Assembly: GCA_963772815.1 (NCBI GenBank)
Contig: CAVYYV010000005.1
Coordinates: forward strand, 124,001 to 188,000
Reading direction: 5' to 3'
DNA length: 64,000 nt
Source: DATFFO01 sp963772815
GTDB lineage: Bacteria > Actinomycetota > Acidimicrobiia > Spongiisociales > ZC4RG35
In this document: positions 26,514 through 35,951 of the stretch, piece after piece
How positions within the stretch are numbered: position 1 is the stretch's first letter
How the letters are laid out: every line of letters starts with the position of its first letter
Position numbers and translations under genes: made by a program
Notes under the pieces: generated by a model
Database searches by the model: none
Seen by the model: only the letters and a program-made list of their open reading frames with translations
What the model was told of the DNA's origin: nothing

Positions 26514-27656
26514 ATGGCCTCCGCCGCACCCACCTGCTTCCTGATCGCCGACATCTCCGGCTACACGGGCTACTTGGCAGGGGTCGAGCTGGATCACGCC
26601 GACGACATCCTCTCGGACCTGCTCGGCACCATCGTCACCGCTCTGCGACCCACGTTCCGGCTGTCGAGGATCGAGGGTGATGCCGCCTTCATGTTCGCCA
26701 CGATGGAATCCATCGACGGCTCGTTGTTGCTCGACACGATCGAGCGTTGCTACTTCGGATTTCGTCGCCGCCGCCGCGATGTCCGCCAGGCCACGTCGTG
26801 TGAATGCAACGCCTGTAGCCGGATCCCGGACCTCGATCTCAAGTTCGTGGTTCATCACGGCCCCGCCCTCATCCAGACCATCGCCGGTCGCGGGGAGCTG
26901 CTGGGAATGGACGCAATCGTCATTCACCGGCTGCTGAAGAACGAGGTGGTCAAGAAACTGGCGGTGAGCGCCTACGCCCTGATCACCCAGAAGTGCATCG
27001 ACGCGTCAGACCTCGACCCGGCTGCTCTGGGGATGTCACCGCACTCCGAGACCTACGACTCGATCGGCGAGGTGCCGGGTTGGGTACACGATCTGGAGCG
27101 CCGTTGGCAAGAGGAGGAAGCTCGCAAGCGAGTCCGTGTCTCCGGCGACGATGCAGTCCTCTCCGTCTCCGTCCCCACCACCGCCCCGCCTCAGGTGGCC
27201 TGGGAGTTCCTCACCACACCTGGACAGCGCATGACCTGGCAACCCTGGGTCACCGAGGTGACGGTCAAAGGAAAGACCGGCGGACGACGTGGGGTGGGCT
27301 CGGCCAACCACTGCATGCACGGCAAAGAAGCCGTGATCGAGGAAATCCTCGATTGGCGGCCCTACGACTATGTCACGGATCGAACCATCCTCGACACCCC
27401 CGGGGGACCTGTGAAGTTACTCCATACCGTGGAGCTGGAGCCGGAGACAGCCGGCACCATGATCCACTTCCGCTTCGGTGCCCCGGAAACGAGCCGGGAG
27501 ATCGAGGCTATGGAGCAAATCGGACCCGCCTACGAAGAGGCCCTGCGATCGGCACTCCCCAGTCTCGCCGCTCAGCTCGCTGAGGTTGCTGCGGCCCGCC
27601 AGGCCGATCCCGAGCCAGAGCCTCCGTTGCCCGGGCCCGGGATCAGCGCCGGCTGA
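26514..27656 (+). CDS. DUF2652 (nucleotidyl-cyclase-like) and SRPBCC fusion protein
   Basis: 380 aa. Residues 5-195 (FLIADISGYTGYLAGVELDH, then SRIEGDAAFMFA) are the DUF2652 domain, distantly similar to class III nucleotidyl cyclase folds. Residues 210-360 read as a polyketide cyclase/START-like SRPBCC domain (VPTTAPPQVAWEFLTTPGQR, WQPWVTEVTVKG). The tail is rich in Pro and Glu. A CECNACSR pair of cysteines at about 99-104 might bind metal. The protein probably senses or carries a small hydrophobic ligand; cyclase activity is not supported, because the full metal and base-recognition residues are not evident. Confidence 0.7.
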   Translation: MASAAPTCFLIADISGYTGYLAGVELDHADDILSDLLGTIVTALRPTFRLSRIEGDAAFMFATMESIDGSLLLDTIERCYFGFRRRRRDVRQATSCECNACSRIPDLDLKFVVHHGPALIQTIAGRGELLGMDAIVIHRLLKNEVVKKLAVSAYALITQKCIDASDLDPAALGMSPHSETYDSIGEVPGWVHDLERRWQEEEARKRVRVSGDDAVLSVSVPTTAPPQVAWEFLTTPGQRMTWQPWVTEVTVKGKTGGRRGVGSANHCMHGKEAVIEEILDWRPYDYVTDRTILDTPGGPVKLLHTVELEPETAGTMIHFRFGAPETSREIEAMEQIGPAYEEALRSALPSLAAQLAEVAAARQADPEPEPPLPGPGISAG

Positions 27657-27667
27657 TCGCCCGACGC

Positions 27668-29482
27668 TCAGCCTCCCAGGGCCCTCCTCAAGAATGCTGC
27701 CATCTGCTCACGGGTGACATCGTCCAGCGGGCAGAAGCGGTCGTTGGCGGGCGGATTGCATCCCCGGGTAACACCCGCCGTGCCCAACCGGTCGATGTCC
27801 CCCTCGAACACCGAGGAATCATCGTCGGTGAACAGATCCCCTCCACCGTTGTCCGTGTAACCCAACGCCCGCACCAGGAACGCCGCCATCTGACCCCGGG
27901 TCACATGATTTGTAGGGCAGAACTCGGTGTTGGCGGGAGGGTTGCATCCCCGGGTAACACCCGCCGTGCCCAACCGGTCGATGTCCCCCTCGAACACCGA
28001 GGAATCATCGTCGGTGAACAGATCCCCTCCACCGTTGTCGGTGTAACCCAACGCCCGCACCAGGAACGCCGCCATCTGACCCCGGGTCACGGGGTCCTTG
28101 GGGCAGAACTCGGTGTTGGCGGGCGGGTTGCATCCCCGGGTTATGCCCTGATCGGCCAACCAGCAGATGTCCGAAGCGAACACGTTCGTGTCACCCACAT
28201 CGGTGAAATCGCTCTGACATTCGCCCCCCGGAGGTTGCAGCACCCCGTCCATGTCCACGATGTAGAAGTCGGTCGAGGATGGATCGTTCGAGTCGAACGA
28301 AACATGGCTCGAGAACACGACATAGCGGCCGGTCCCCGAGATGGTGCCCTTGTACAGGTAGCTTCCGCTCACGTTGTTGCCCGGAGAGCCGTCGTTGAAC
28401 ACCGACACGTCCTGGCCCGAGTCGGCCTGGCGATCGTAGACGACCACGTCTCTCTGGTTGTTGGCCTCACCGAAATTGTCGTATTGGGACACGAAAGCGA
28501 CGTAGCGACCGTCATCTGAGATCACCGGCAGAGGCGGGGCGCTTCCCTGGCCGCCAACCGGAATCCTCTCCAGGCTGTCGGTGGACGAGTCGTACACGAA
28601 TACGTCATTGGTGTCCGGTGTGTCCCCGGCGACGTAGTTCGTGTCGGGGGACCCGAAGGCAACGAACCGCCCGTTCCCCGAGATCGACAAAGCCCCGTGC
28701 CGGGTCAGCGGGACCGCGCCCCCGAGCCGGGGGTTGGCGACCTCCCAGGTGTCGGACTGACGGTCGAAGAGAATCACGTCCTCTCCGCTGTTGAATTCCC
28801 GGGTGGCGAAGGCGACGAAACGTGCGTCGTCGGAGACGACCACCCTGTTGTAGTTGGCGCCCCCGAGGAAATTGGTGCCGTCGGTAACCCGCTCGGTGGT
28901 GTCCGCCACCCGATCGAACACGTACACGCCCGCGGTGCTGGGCAGGGCAGCCTCGTACCCGACACCAGAAAACGCCACATAGCGGCCGTCACCGGAAAGC
29001 GACCCATCTCCAGTCGCACCCCCCTGCCCGCCGTCATCACGAAGGGCCCTCTCGGTGGTTCCGGTCTGACGATCGTGGATGAACATGTCGGAGAAGCCGT
29101 TGGTGTCACCGGTGACCAGGTTGTCAGCCTCGGAATCGAATAACACATAGCGACCATCATTGGAGATATCAACCGTCTCCCCGCTGGCATCGTTGCCCTT
29201 GGTGCCGTTAGACGACACGCTCACCATCTCGAGCGAGCCGGTCTCCATGTCCTTGACGAAGACGTCGTTCAAACCATTCGAGTCACCGGCGACCAGGTCC
29301 CCGCTGTTGGAGGTGAAAGCCACGAAGCGGCCATCGTCAGATACTGCAGACGCGCCAGACCCACCGTGGCCGGTTCCGTCTGCGGATACGCTGACCCAGG
29401 TAATGCTCTGGTCGGCGGCGGCGGCTGTCATCAAGCCGGCGACCACCAGGGCCGCCAGCGCCAGTTTGACTGCAAGTCTCAT
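27668..29482 (-). CDS. Secreted beta-propeller protein with three C-terminal SLH domains
   Basis: 604 aa. The ATG at 29480-29482 gives a signal peptide (MRLAVKLALAALVVAGLMT, cleavage near AAAADQ). Residues 30-425 hold TolB/PD40-type repeats, each with 'SDDGRFVAFxS...xVFVxDxxTG'. Residues 430-604 are three S-layer homology repeats of about 62 residues with ITRGCNPPANTEFCP and VTRGQMAAFLVRALGY, typical of Acidimicrobiia and relatives. The first two full repeats are almost identical at the DNA level. The protein is expected to sit on the cell surface, bound to wall polymers through SLH. The divergent BTAD regulator may control it. Confidence 0.85.
   Translation of the reverse strand: MRLAVKLALAALVVAGLMTAAAADQSITWVSVSADGTGHGGSGASAVSDDGRFVAFTSNSGDLVAGDSNGLNDVFVKDMETGSLEMVSVSSNGTKGNDASGETVDISNDGRYVLFDSEADNLVTGDTNGFSDMFIHDRQTGTTERALRDDGGQGGATGDGSLSGDGRYVAFSGVGYEAALPSTAGVYVFDRVADTTERVTDGTNFLGGANYNRVVVSDDARFVAFATREFNSGEDVILFDRQSDTWEVANPRLGGAVPLTRHGALSISGNGRFVAFGSPDTNYVAGDTPDTNDVFVYDSSTDSLERIPVGGQGSAPPLPVISDDGRYVAFVSQYDNFGEANNQRDVVVYDRQADSGQDVSVFNDGSPGNNVSGSYLYKGTISGTGRYVVFSSHVSFDSNDPSSTDFYIVDMDGVLQPPGGECQSDFTDVGDTNVFASDICWLADQGITRGCNPPANTEFCPKDPVTRGQMAAFLVRALGYTDNGGGDLFTDDDSSVFEGDIDRLGTAGVTRGCNPPANTEFCPTNHVTRGQMAAFLVRALGYTDNGGGDLFTDDDSSVFEGDIDRLGTAGVTRGCNPPANDRFCPLDDVTREQMAAFLRRALGG
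27756..28090 (-). repeat. Near-identical tandem SLH repeat, 186-bp period
   Basis: The segment 27756-27904 recurs at 27942-28090 with one visible mismatch over 149 bp. It encodes two SLH units within the surface protein. The near identity shows recent duplication or gene conversion; the third SLH unit has diverged. Confidence 0.9.
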
Positions 29483-29752
29483 GAGGCTCCTAGATAGGCG
29501 GAACAATGCTCGGGCCGAGAGCGACCAGGCGCTCCGGTCTCCTGCGATGCCGATACAGAGGGTCGCCTGCCGGTCAACGCGCCGAAGGCGAGGTCGCTCT
29601 CTGAGCCCGAACTCTCGACGATGTACTCCAAGGCTGACCCTCTGTTGGCGTTGCCCCGAGTGTGCCGACGGCCTCTGAAATCGCTCTGAAACGGGCCCCG
29701 AACCGGGGACAGGCGAGTCGCTAGCCTTGAGAACGAGACGATTGGGGAGCTG
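29483..29752. promoter_or_regulatory. Divergent control region between SLH protein and BTAD regulator
   Basis: 270 bp with no gene. It must hold the promoters of both divergent genes. GGGGAG precedes the GTG of the regulator. No clear direct-repeat box for a SARP-type regulator was recognised by eye. Confidence 0.4.
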
Positions 29753-32678
29753 GTGCGGTTCGAGGTCCTGGGCCCGCTGACGGTGATGGATGACGGCGTG
29801 GTGATCAGACTGCGGCGTGCCGAGCGCCGGCTCCTGTCCATCCTGCTTCTCGAGGCGGGCAAGGATGTGGCCACAGACATCCTGATCGACCGGATGTGGA
29901 ACGGGTCCCCGCCGACGACGGCCCGCAACACCCTTCACGCCCACATTTCGTCGCTTCGACGCCGCCTGCCGGACGTCGTCGTCTCTACCTCGGATGGATA
30001 TCGGCTCCCGACGGACGGACACGAGCTCGACCTCGACGAGTTCGGCGAGGGGAGCTCCGCCGCCCGGGCACAACTCGCCGGTGGGAATCCCGATGAAGCG
30101 GTGGCCATGGCGCGATCTGCGCTGGCACTGTGGCGGGCCGAGCCGTTCGGGGACCTGACCAGCGGGCACGCCTTCCTGGCCGAACGGGGACGGCTCGCCG
30201 AGCTGAAGCTCGTCACCGAGGAAACACTTGCCCGGGGGCTCATCGCATGTGGCGAGTCGGGCGAGGCTATCGCTCTGATGCGCCGACTCACGGCAGAGCA
30301 CCCCCTGCACGAGCCATTCTGGGAGCAGCTTGTGCTGGCCTATTACCGGGCCGGCCGGCAGGCGGATGCACTGCGGGCATATGCCGCCTTGACCTCAACC
30401 TTGGCCGATGAGCTCGGGATCGAGCCCAGTCCTCGGCTGCAAGATCTGGAAGAGAGGGTCCTCCTGCAGGACCCGAACCTGGAGGGCGTGGCGACATCCG
30501 ATCTCCAACCGTCCCTCCCGCACGTCCCCACCAGCTTCGTCGGACGCGAAGACGACGTCCGAGAAGTTCTCAAGCTCATCGATCGACATCCGCTCGTCTC
30601 CATCGTCGGCGGGCCGGGAATGGGAAAGACTCGCCTGGCGCTCGAAATCGGGACTCTCGCCCTGGATTGTTTCCCAACCGGTGTCTGGCTGGCCAGGTTG
30701 ATCGGCGCCAGCGATGAGCTCGACGTGGCTGCCACCATCTCACGCTCGGCCGGAATCGCCGACGACGGACACTCACTGCGCCGGCTGATGCGGGTGCTTT
30801 CCCGGCGCGGCGGGCTCCTCGTTCTCGACAACTGCGAGCATGTCCTGGAGACGATCCGGCCCATGCTGAGGGAGACGAGATCCGGGCCTCTGCGGGTGCT
30901 CGCCACCAGCCGCCGACCCCTCGGGATCCCCGGAGAGCGCGTCTGGCGGCTCCACCCGCTCCCGCCGCCGCAGACTCCGCAAGACCTCGATACGAATCCT
31001 GCTGTCCGGCTGCTCGTCGACAGGGTGAGATCCTCGGACCCCTCCTTCGAGATCCAACCGGGCCAGGCTTCGGACGTGGTCGCTCTGTGCAGAAGGGCGG
31101 CCGGCATCCCTCTGGCACTCGAGTTGGCGGCGACCTGGCTTCCATTGGTCAACATGGGCGACATTCCCCGGCTGGAGCGTGCCAACGACGCCGAGGGACA
31201 TGTTCGCTCCACCCCTCATCATGTCTCGATGGCCAATGCGATCGACCGGAGCCTGGCGGCTCTCTCAGCCGACAACCGCCGCGCCTTCGATACCGCCGCC
31301 ATCTTCGCCGGCAGCTTCGACATCGACGCGTTTTGGTCGGTGTGCCTGCACGACCGGGAGCGCGATATCGCCGTTGCCGCCATCGCTCGCCTGGTCCAGG
31401 CGTCGTTGCTCACGCCCGAGCGCAGCTCAAGCGGTGGGATCCACTACCGGATGCTCCAGCCGTTACGCGAGCACGGTCTGGAGAGGCTGAGGCAGTCCGG
31501 CCTCCTCGACGCCACCGCCGCCCGCCATAGTGACTGGTTCGGCCGACGCGCCGAGCGAGTTGCCAACATTGCCCGCGGCCCCGGCGAAGCAGAGGCATTC
31601 GAGGAGCTCGATGCCCAGATCGCCGACCTCCGCTCGGCAATGCATCGCCTGCTCGAGTCCGGCGCCTTCGAGGCCGTGGCGACGATGGCCTCCGCTCTCA
31701 CTCGTTATTGGTTCGCTCGCTATTTGGGCTGGGAGGCATGGCATTGGCTCCACGAGGCCTTGTCGGGCGACCTGGACATCGACACACGACTGGCCGCTCT
31801 GTCGGCGGCGGGGTGGGCGGGCTATCTGACCGCTTCCTACGAGCAGGCCGAAGCCGACTACGCGTCGTGTCTACGCCTGGCCCAGGGGTCCGGAAACAGG
31901 CTGAGAGAGGCCGAGGCCCTGTACGGGCTGGCGAGGATCCACCTCCCGCGGCGATTCCGGAACGGCAACCGGCTGCTGCGGCAGTCTTTGGGGATTTTCG
32001 AGGAGATCGGGGCGGAATCCCTGGCCGCCGAGTGTCGACTGTGGATAGGCGTAGCTGCAGCCGACGAAGGAGATACCGACATCGCCGAGGAGTTCCTCAC
32101 AGATGCCATTGCCGACCTGGACCGTCTCGGGCACCGGATGCTGGTATCCGTCGGTCACCGCTACCTGTCCCTTTCGGCATGGTATGACGACGACGAGATT
32201 GCGGCTCGCCACCATTTGGGAATCGCCGAAGCCGTCGCTCGAGCCACGAACGACGAGAGGGCAATTGGAGGAGTGCTCATCCGAGCGCGGCTTGGTGGAG
32301 GGCCGATGGGGTGATCCCGGGGCTGCCGCAATGGCCATCACCAGAGCCCTGCACCCACTTCCCGACGAGAACGACATCGACTTTTGCCTGGTCTCGTTCG
32401 GAGCGTTCCCGGCTCTGATCGCCACCGAGCGCTACACCCTGGCAAGCCAGATGCTCGAGTTTCTCGACCGCACCTACCAGCGTTACGGGTGGATTCCCAT
32501 CGACGTGCGGATGCCGGCCGCGGCCGGCTTCAGGAAGGCCGTCGAAGAGGGCCTGGCCGGCGAGAAGCCACCCCAGCCGCGAAGCTACAACACAGAGTGG
32601 ATGAGAGAGGCCCTCACCGCCGGACTGATGGAGATCGCCCGAGAGGGCACCCCCACGCAGATGTCGGCGGCCGGCTGA
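29753..32678 (+). CDS. BTAD/NB-ARC (SARP-AAA) transcriptional regulator, frame broken near 32,295
   Basis: From GTG 29753, residues 1-85 are an OmpR-type winged helix (RFEVLGPLTVMDDG), 90-235 the bacterial transcriptional activator domain, and about 255-480 an ATPase with Walker A GGPGMGKTR (near 286) and Walker B LLVLDNCEH (near 355). A helical repeat region follows. This frame stops at 32312-32314, but the next frame carries on with LVEGRWGDPGAAAMAITRAL to a stop at 32678. Removing one G in the TTGG at about 32,293 restores one protein of about 974 aa. It could be a sequencing error or a truncated allele. The family integrates signals for secondary metabolism or surface functions; the neighbouring SLH gene is the likeliest target. 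Confidence 0.8.
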
Positions 32679-32702
32679 CGACCCCTCCCCTACCCGCAGT
32701 CC

Positions 32703-33062
32703 TCAGGCCGCTTCTCGGCTCTGGATCTCCTCATACTGTTTCAGCCCGACCAGGAACGCCGAGAAGAGGATCGCCGACACCACCAGATAGGTGATGGGGA
32801 TGATCCGGATCTCGAAGGCATTCAGGCCCTCGAAGTTGTTCGGCTTGGGCCCGCGTGGGGCGTAGAGGATGAACAGCAGCGAGCCGATCGTCGTCCAAGC
32901 CGTGATCCCGGCACCGGTGACCAGGAAGGCCAGCTTCTTGCCGAGGTTGGTCGAGTTGAGCAGGAAGATGCTGCCGTAGAAAACGGTCACGGCGGCCAGA
33001 GTCAAGAGGATGCCGGTCACGAACAGGTTGGCCGACAGCAGGCTCCGCATCAGCTCACGCAT
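32703..33062 (-). CDS. Small membrane protein of the b6-type complex operon
   Basis: 119 aa from the ATG at 33060-33062, which has a perfect GGAGG upstream. Three membrane segments (about 12-32, 42-66, 83-105) with the loop LYAPRGPKPNNFEGLNAFE between the second and third. I do not recognise a named family. It is the last gene of the quinol:cytochrome c reductase operon, 13 bp after the dihaem cytochrome, so an accessory subunit is the natural guess. Confidence 0.6.
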   Translation of the reverse strand: MRELMRSLLSANLFVTGILLTLAAVTVFYGSIFLLNSTNLGKKLAFLVTGAGITAWTTIGSLLFILYAPRGPKPNNFEGLNAFEIRIIPITYLVVSAILFSAFLVGLKQYEEIQSREAA

Positions 33063-33075
33063 CTCGTACCTCCAG

Positions 33076-35019
33076 TCATTGGCTTCCCATCCCATCCAGG
33101 TTGCCGCCCCGCAAATACTGGGCCAGCAGCTCGATGTCGCTCTCGGTGAGGATCTCGCCGAAGGCGGGCATCCTTCCCGATCCGAATCCGTTCAAGCCGT
33201 ACGGCTTCTGCTCCTCGGAGCCCTTGGTGATGAACTGGATGAGCAGGTCGTCGGCGGGCTTGTCGGCAGGTGGGCCGAACTGGATGGGCTCGCGGCCCTT
33301 CCACAGCGCCGGGCCGAAGCCGCCCGACCCGGCCTCCATCGTGTATGGGACACCGGCCGAGAAACCGGCGGTGTGGCATCTGGCGCAGTAGGAGCTGAAC
33401 AGCAGCACTGCCCGGGTCGCCTTGTCGACGTCGCCGTTGAAGGCGGAGTCGGCAACACCCTGGAAGTCGATCTGCCATCTCTTCTGGTCCAGGGCGTTCT
33501 GGAGGAAGTCCACTCCCTTCTGGGCCCCGGTGACCTGCTTTTCGAGGTTGCTGGCGGTGACGGTCAGGTTGAGAGCGAGGTTCTCGTAGCCGGCCACGAC
33601 GTTGGACGCGACGTCGGCATCGGGCTCACCGGAGGTCTCGGGATTGGTCGGATCGAGGTTGGCCACCGTCACCTGCGAGGCTGTCGTGGCGCTGATTGCG
33701 GCCTGCACCTGATCGGAGATGGTCTTCTCGGCGTCGGCGGACAGGCCGTCACCATCGGCATCCTGGCCACCGTCCAGAGCGGCCCTGGCATCGGAAGCGG
33801 CCTGTTGCAGATCCGCCGAGGCCCCGTCCGCCGAGGCCGCGTCCTCCAGGGCCTGAACGAATGTGGTGGCAGAATCCAGGTCCAGGTCACCAGGAGGCGG
33901 TGTCGCTCCCAGGGACGAGGCCTGGTCGGCAATGGTCGAGAGAGTGTCGATCGCCGCCGGAGACAATCCCACCGACGGGTCGACGACGCCCAGGTCAAGG
34001 GCCTGTGCCACGGCATCCCGCTCCGTGACCAGGATCGGCTCCTGGCCGGTCGTGACCAGCTCGTCCAGGCGATCGAGGGCGGAGGTGGCGGTGGTGAGGT
34101 CGTCTACTCCGTCCACGCTGGTCGGGTTCTGCGGATCGAGCGTTATCGGATCCATCACCCGCAGAGCGGCCACTATCTCATTGCCCAGATCGACCAAACC
34201 GATCTCGGTGGTATCCGACAGGCCGTCGCCGTCGGTGTCGATTCCCTGTCCGGCATTGTCGAGTAGAGCGCGGGCCCGGGTGGCGAAATCCGACACGATC
34301 GGTGCCTTGTCGGGGGCAGCGTTGATGTCGGCCAGCACCTGTTTCTGCTTGGTCAGCGCTTCCTCGGCAGTCTGCGTGGCGTTCTCCAGCCGCTGTGCCT
34401 GTTCGGCCTTGTACTGGTTTTCGAACTTGGCGACTGACTCTTCCTGGGAGATCTGGATGGTCTTCAGGTAGTTCACGACGTCCTGCACCTGGGATTCGTT
34501 GAGGGGCCCTCCCCCGGCCAGCCCCCAGGAGGGCATGGGGGTGTTGCCGCGCCCGTAAGTGACCCAGAAGGTGACCTCGTCCTCGCTGTAGCGATAGAAC
34601 ACGTCGTTCAGGGAGGGAGCAGTCCAGAGGACCGAAATGCCGGACCGCTTCTCCACATAAGGCGCCGCACCGCCCACACCCTCCGGACCGTGGCAGGCAG
34701 AGAAGCACTGGTACTGAGTGACGAGGGCTTCACCCCGGGCCACCGACTCTTCGTTGAATTGCTGAGTGAAGCCATCCTGGCGGGCCTGTTCTCCCAGGAA
34801 ATAGAGAGGGAGAGAGATGGCCAGGAAGGCGGACAGGAGAACCGCGGTCTTTTGGGCTCCCTCCAGCCGACGCGTCTCCATCTCGTCGTCGGTGGTGCCC
34901 GGCGAGAGATTGGAGGGCACCTCCTCCCGGCCGCGACGACGCAACGCCGCCACCAGCACGAATCCGAGCCAGGCGATGCCCCCGATTACGGCCAGCGTAA
35001 TGACGATCGTTGACGACAA
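33076..35019 (-). CDS. Membrane-anchored dihaem cytochrome c with large Ca-loop insert
   Basis: 647 aa starting at a TTG (35017-35019), directly followed by a membrane anchor; a second anchor lies near 58-75. The first cytochrome c domain carries CFSACH (Cys105, Cys109, His110), a CX3CH spacing instead of CX2CH, with a Met ligand in TPMPSWG. The second has normal CARCH (Cys545, Cys548, His549) and GRMPAFG. Between them lie about 350 residues, rich in Ala/Asp and predicted coil, with two DxDGDG calcium-loop motifs (DTDGDGLSD near 261 and DADGDGLSA near 418). It follows the Rieske gene and probably replaces cytochrome c1, passing electrons to an oxidase. The start codon is tentative. Confidence 0.8.
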   Translation of the reverse strand: MSSTIVITLAVIGGIAWLGFVLVAALRRRGREEVPSNLSPGTTDDEMETRRLEGAQKTAVLLSAFLAISLPLYFLGEQARQDGFTQQFNEESVARGEALVTQYQCFSACHGPEGVGGAAPYVEKRSGISVLWTAPSLNDVFYRYSEDEVTFWVTYGRGNTPMPSWGLAGGGPLNESQVQDVVNYLKTIQISQEESVAKFENQYKAEQAQRLENATQTAEEALTKQKQVLADINAAPDKAPIVSDFATRARALLDNAGQGIDTDGDGLSDTTEIGLVDLGNEIVAALRVMDPITLDPQNPTSVDGVDDLTTATSALDRLDELVTTGQEPILVTERDAVAQALDLGVVDPSVGLSPAAIDTLSTIADQASSLGATPPPGDLDLDSATTFVQALEDAASADGASADLQQAASDARAALDGGQDADGDGLSADAEKTISDQVQAAISATTASQVTVANLDPTNPETSGEPDADVASNVVAGYENLALNLTVTASNLEKQVTGAQKGVDFLQNALDQKRWQIDFQGVADSAFNGDVDKATRAVLLFSSYCARCHTAGFSAGVPYTMEAGSGGFGPALWKGREPIQFGPPADKPADDLLIQFITKGSEEQKPYGLNGFGSGRMPAFGEILTESDIELLAQYLRGGNLDGMGSQ

Positions 35020-35060
35020 GACTCAGCCACCCATCCGTTCGAACTGGGTCGTCGCGCTGA

Positions 35061-35951
35061 TCATCCGATGCACGAAGGGCCCCGTGGATACTCGACAGAC
35101 GGGACCGGAGCCCTGGGCGTCTCGATGATGGTGCCGGTGTGGATGATGAACTCGTTGGCGTCCGTTACCTCGACCACGAACCGGTCGAGGTTGCGAGGGG
35201 CGGGCCCGGCGAAGTACTCGCCGACCGCGTTGTACTTGGAACCGTGGCAGGGGCACTCGAACCCCTGTGAGGTGGCGCACCAGGGCACCCGGCACCCCAG
35301 GTGCACACAGCGTTGGTAGAGCGCCATCATGTCGGCCCCGTCCACCTTTTTGCCCGCGAACTCGGCCGACAGATTGGATGGCCCGGGGACGATGTAGGCC
35401 CGGGCCTCGGGGATGAAGAGGGGCAACACGCCGCCGTCGCTGGTATGCAGCTGGCTCTGAATGTCGGGAACGGGGCCGGCGTTGATCTCGGCACCGAATC
35501 CGCCCGTCACGCGGGGCCACAGAAAGGCCAGGAAACTGATGCCCAAACCGGCACTCCACAACCCGAAGGTGGCCCCGATGGCGCGGTTGAAGAACTGACG
35601 GCGAGTGACTCCGGATTCCTCAGGCGAAACCTCTACCACTCGCTGGGCCTCGACCACTGACACCGAGACCGGCTCGGATTCCACCTCCTCTTCAGGCTCG
35701 GCGGCCTCAGACTCGGCCGGAGGGGTCTGGACAGCCTCCTCGGTCTCCTCGCTCGGCCGAGCGGCGGCGATCGGCTCCACTTTGATGCCCCGCATGGACT
35801 TGTCGGCGGTTCGTGTCTCGGGAGCGACCTTCGAGGCCCAGTCCTCTTCTTCCTCGCTGCGGACGCGGCGAAACGCGATGGCAAACGCGCCCACGGCGCC
35901 GAAGATGGCCACCGCCGCCATACCGATGAGGATGAGACCGGTAGTCGTCAC
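35061..35951 (-). CDS. Rieske [2Fe-2S] iron-sulfur subunit
   Basis: 296 aa. An N-terminal membrane helix (about 5-28) is followed by an acidic linker of about 90 residues and then a TAT-like VTRRQFFNRA with a second hydrophobic helix (126-147). The cluster motifs are CVHLGC and CPCHGSKYN, with the second Cys pair of the disulphide in these boxes. The Rieske protein takes an electron from menaquinol at the Qo site of the b6-type complex. The double membrane start is unusual, being more like actinobacterial QcrA than the single-helix type. It overlaps the cytochrome b C-terminal gene by one base. Confidence 0.93.
   Translation of the reverse strand: MTTTGLILIGMAAVAIFGAVGAFAIAFRRVRSEEEEDWASKVAPETRTADKSMRGIKVEPIAAARPSEETEEAVQTPPAESEAAEPEEEVESEPVSVSVVEAQRVVEVSPEESGVTRRQFFNRAIGATFGLWSAGLGISFLAFLWPRVTGGFGAEINAGPVPDIQSQLHTSDGGVLPLFIPEARAYIVPGPSNLSAEFAGKKVDGADMMALYQRCVHLGCRVPWCATSQGFECPCHGSKYNAVGEYFAGPAPRNLDRFVVEVTDANEFIIHTGTIIETPRAPVPSVEYPRGPSCIG

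Noticed and set aside
31411..31753. Minus-strand frames opposite the BTAD regulator
   Set aside because: Shadows of a clear BTAD-ATPase coding region on the plus strand.
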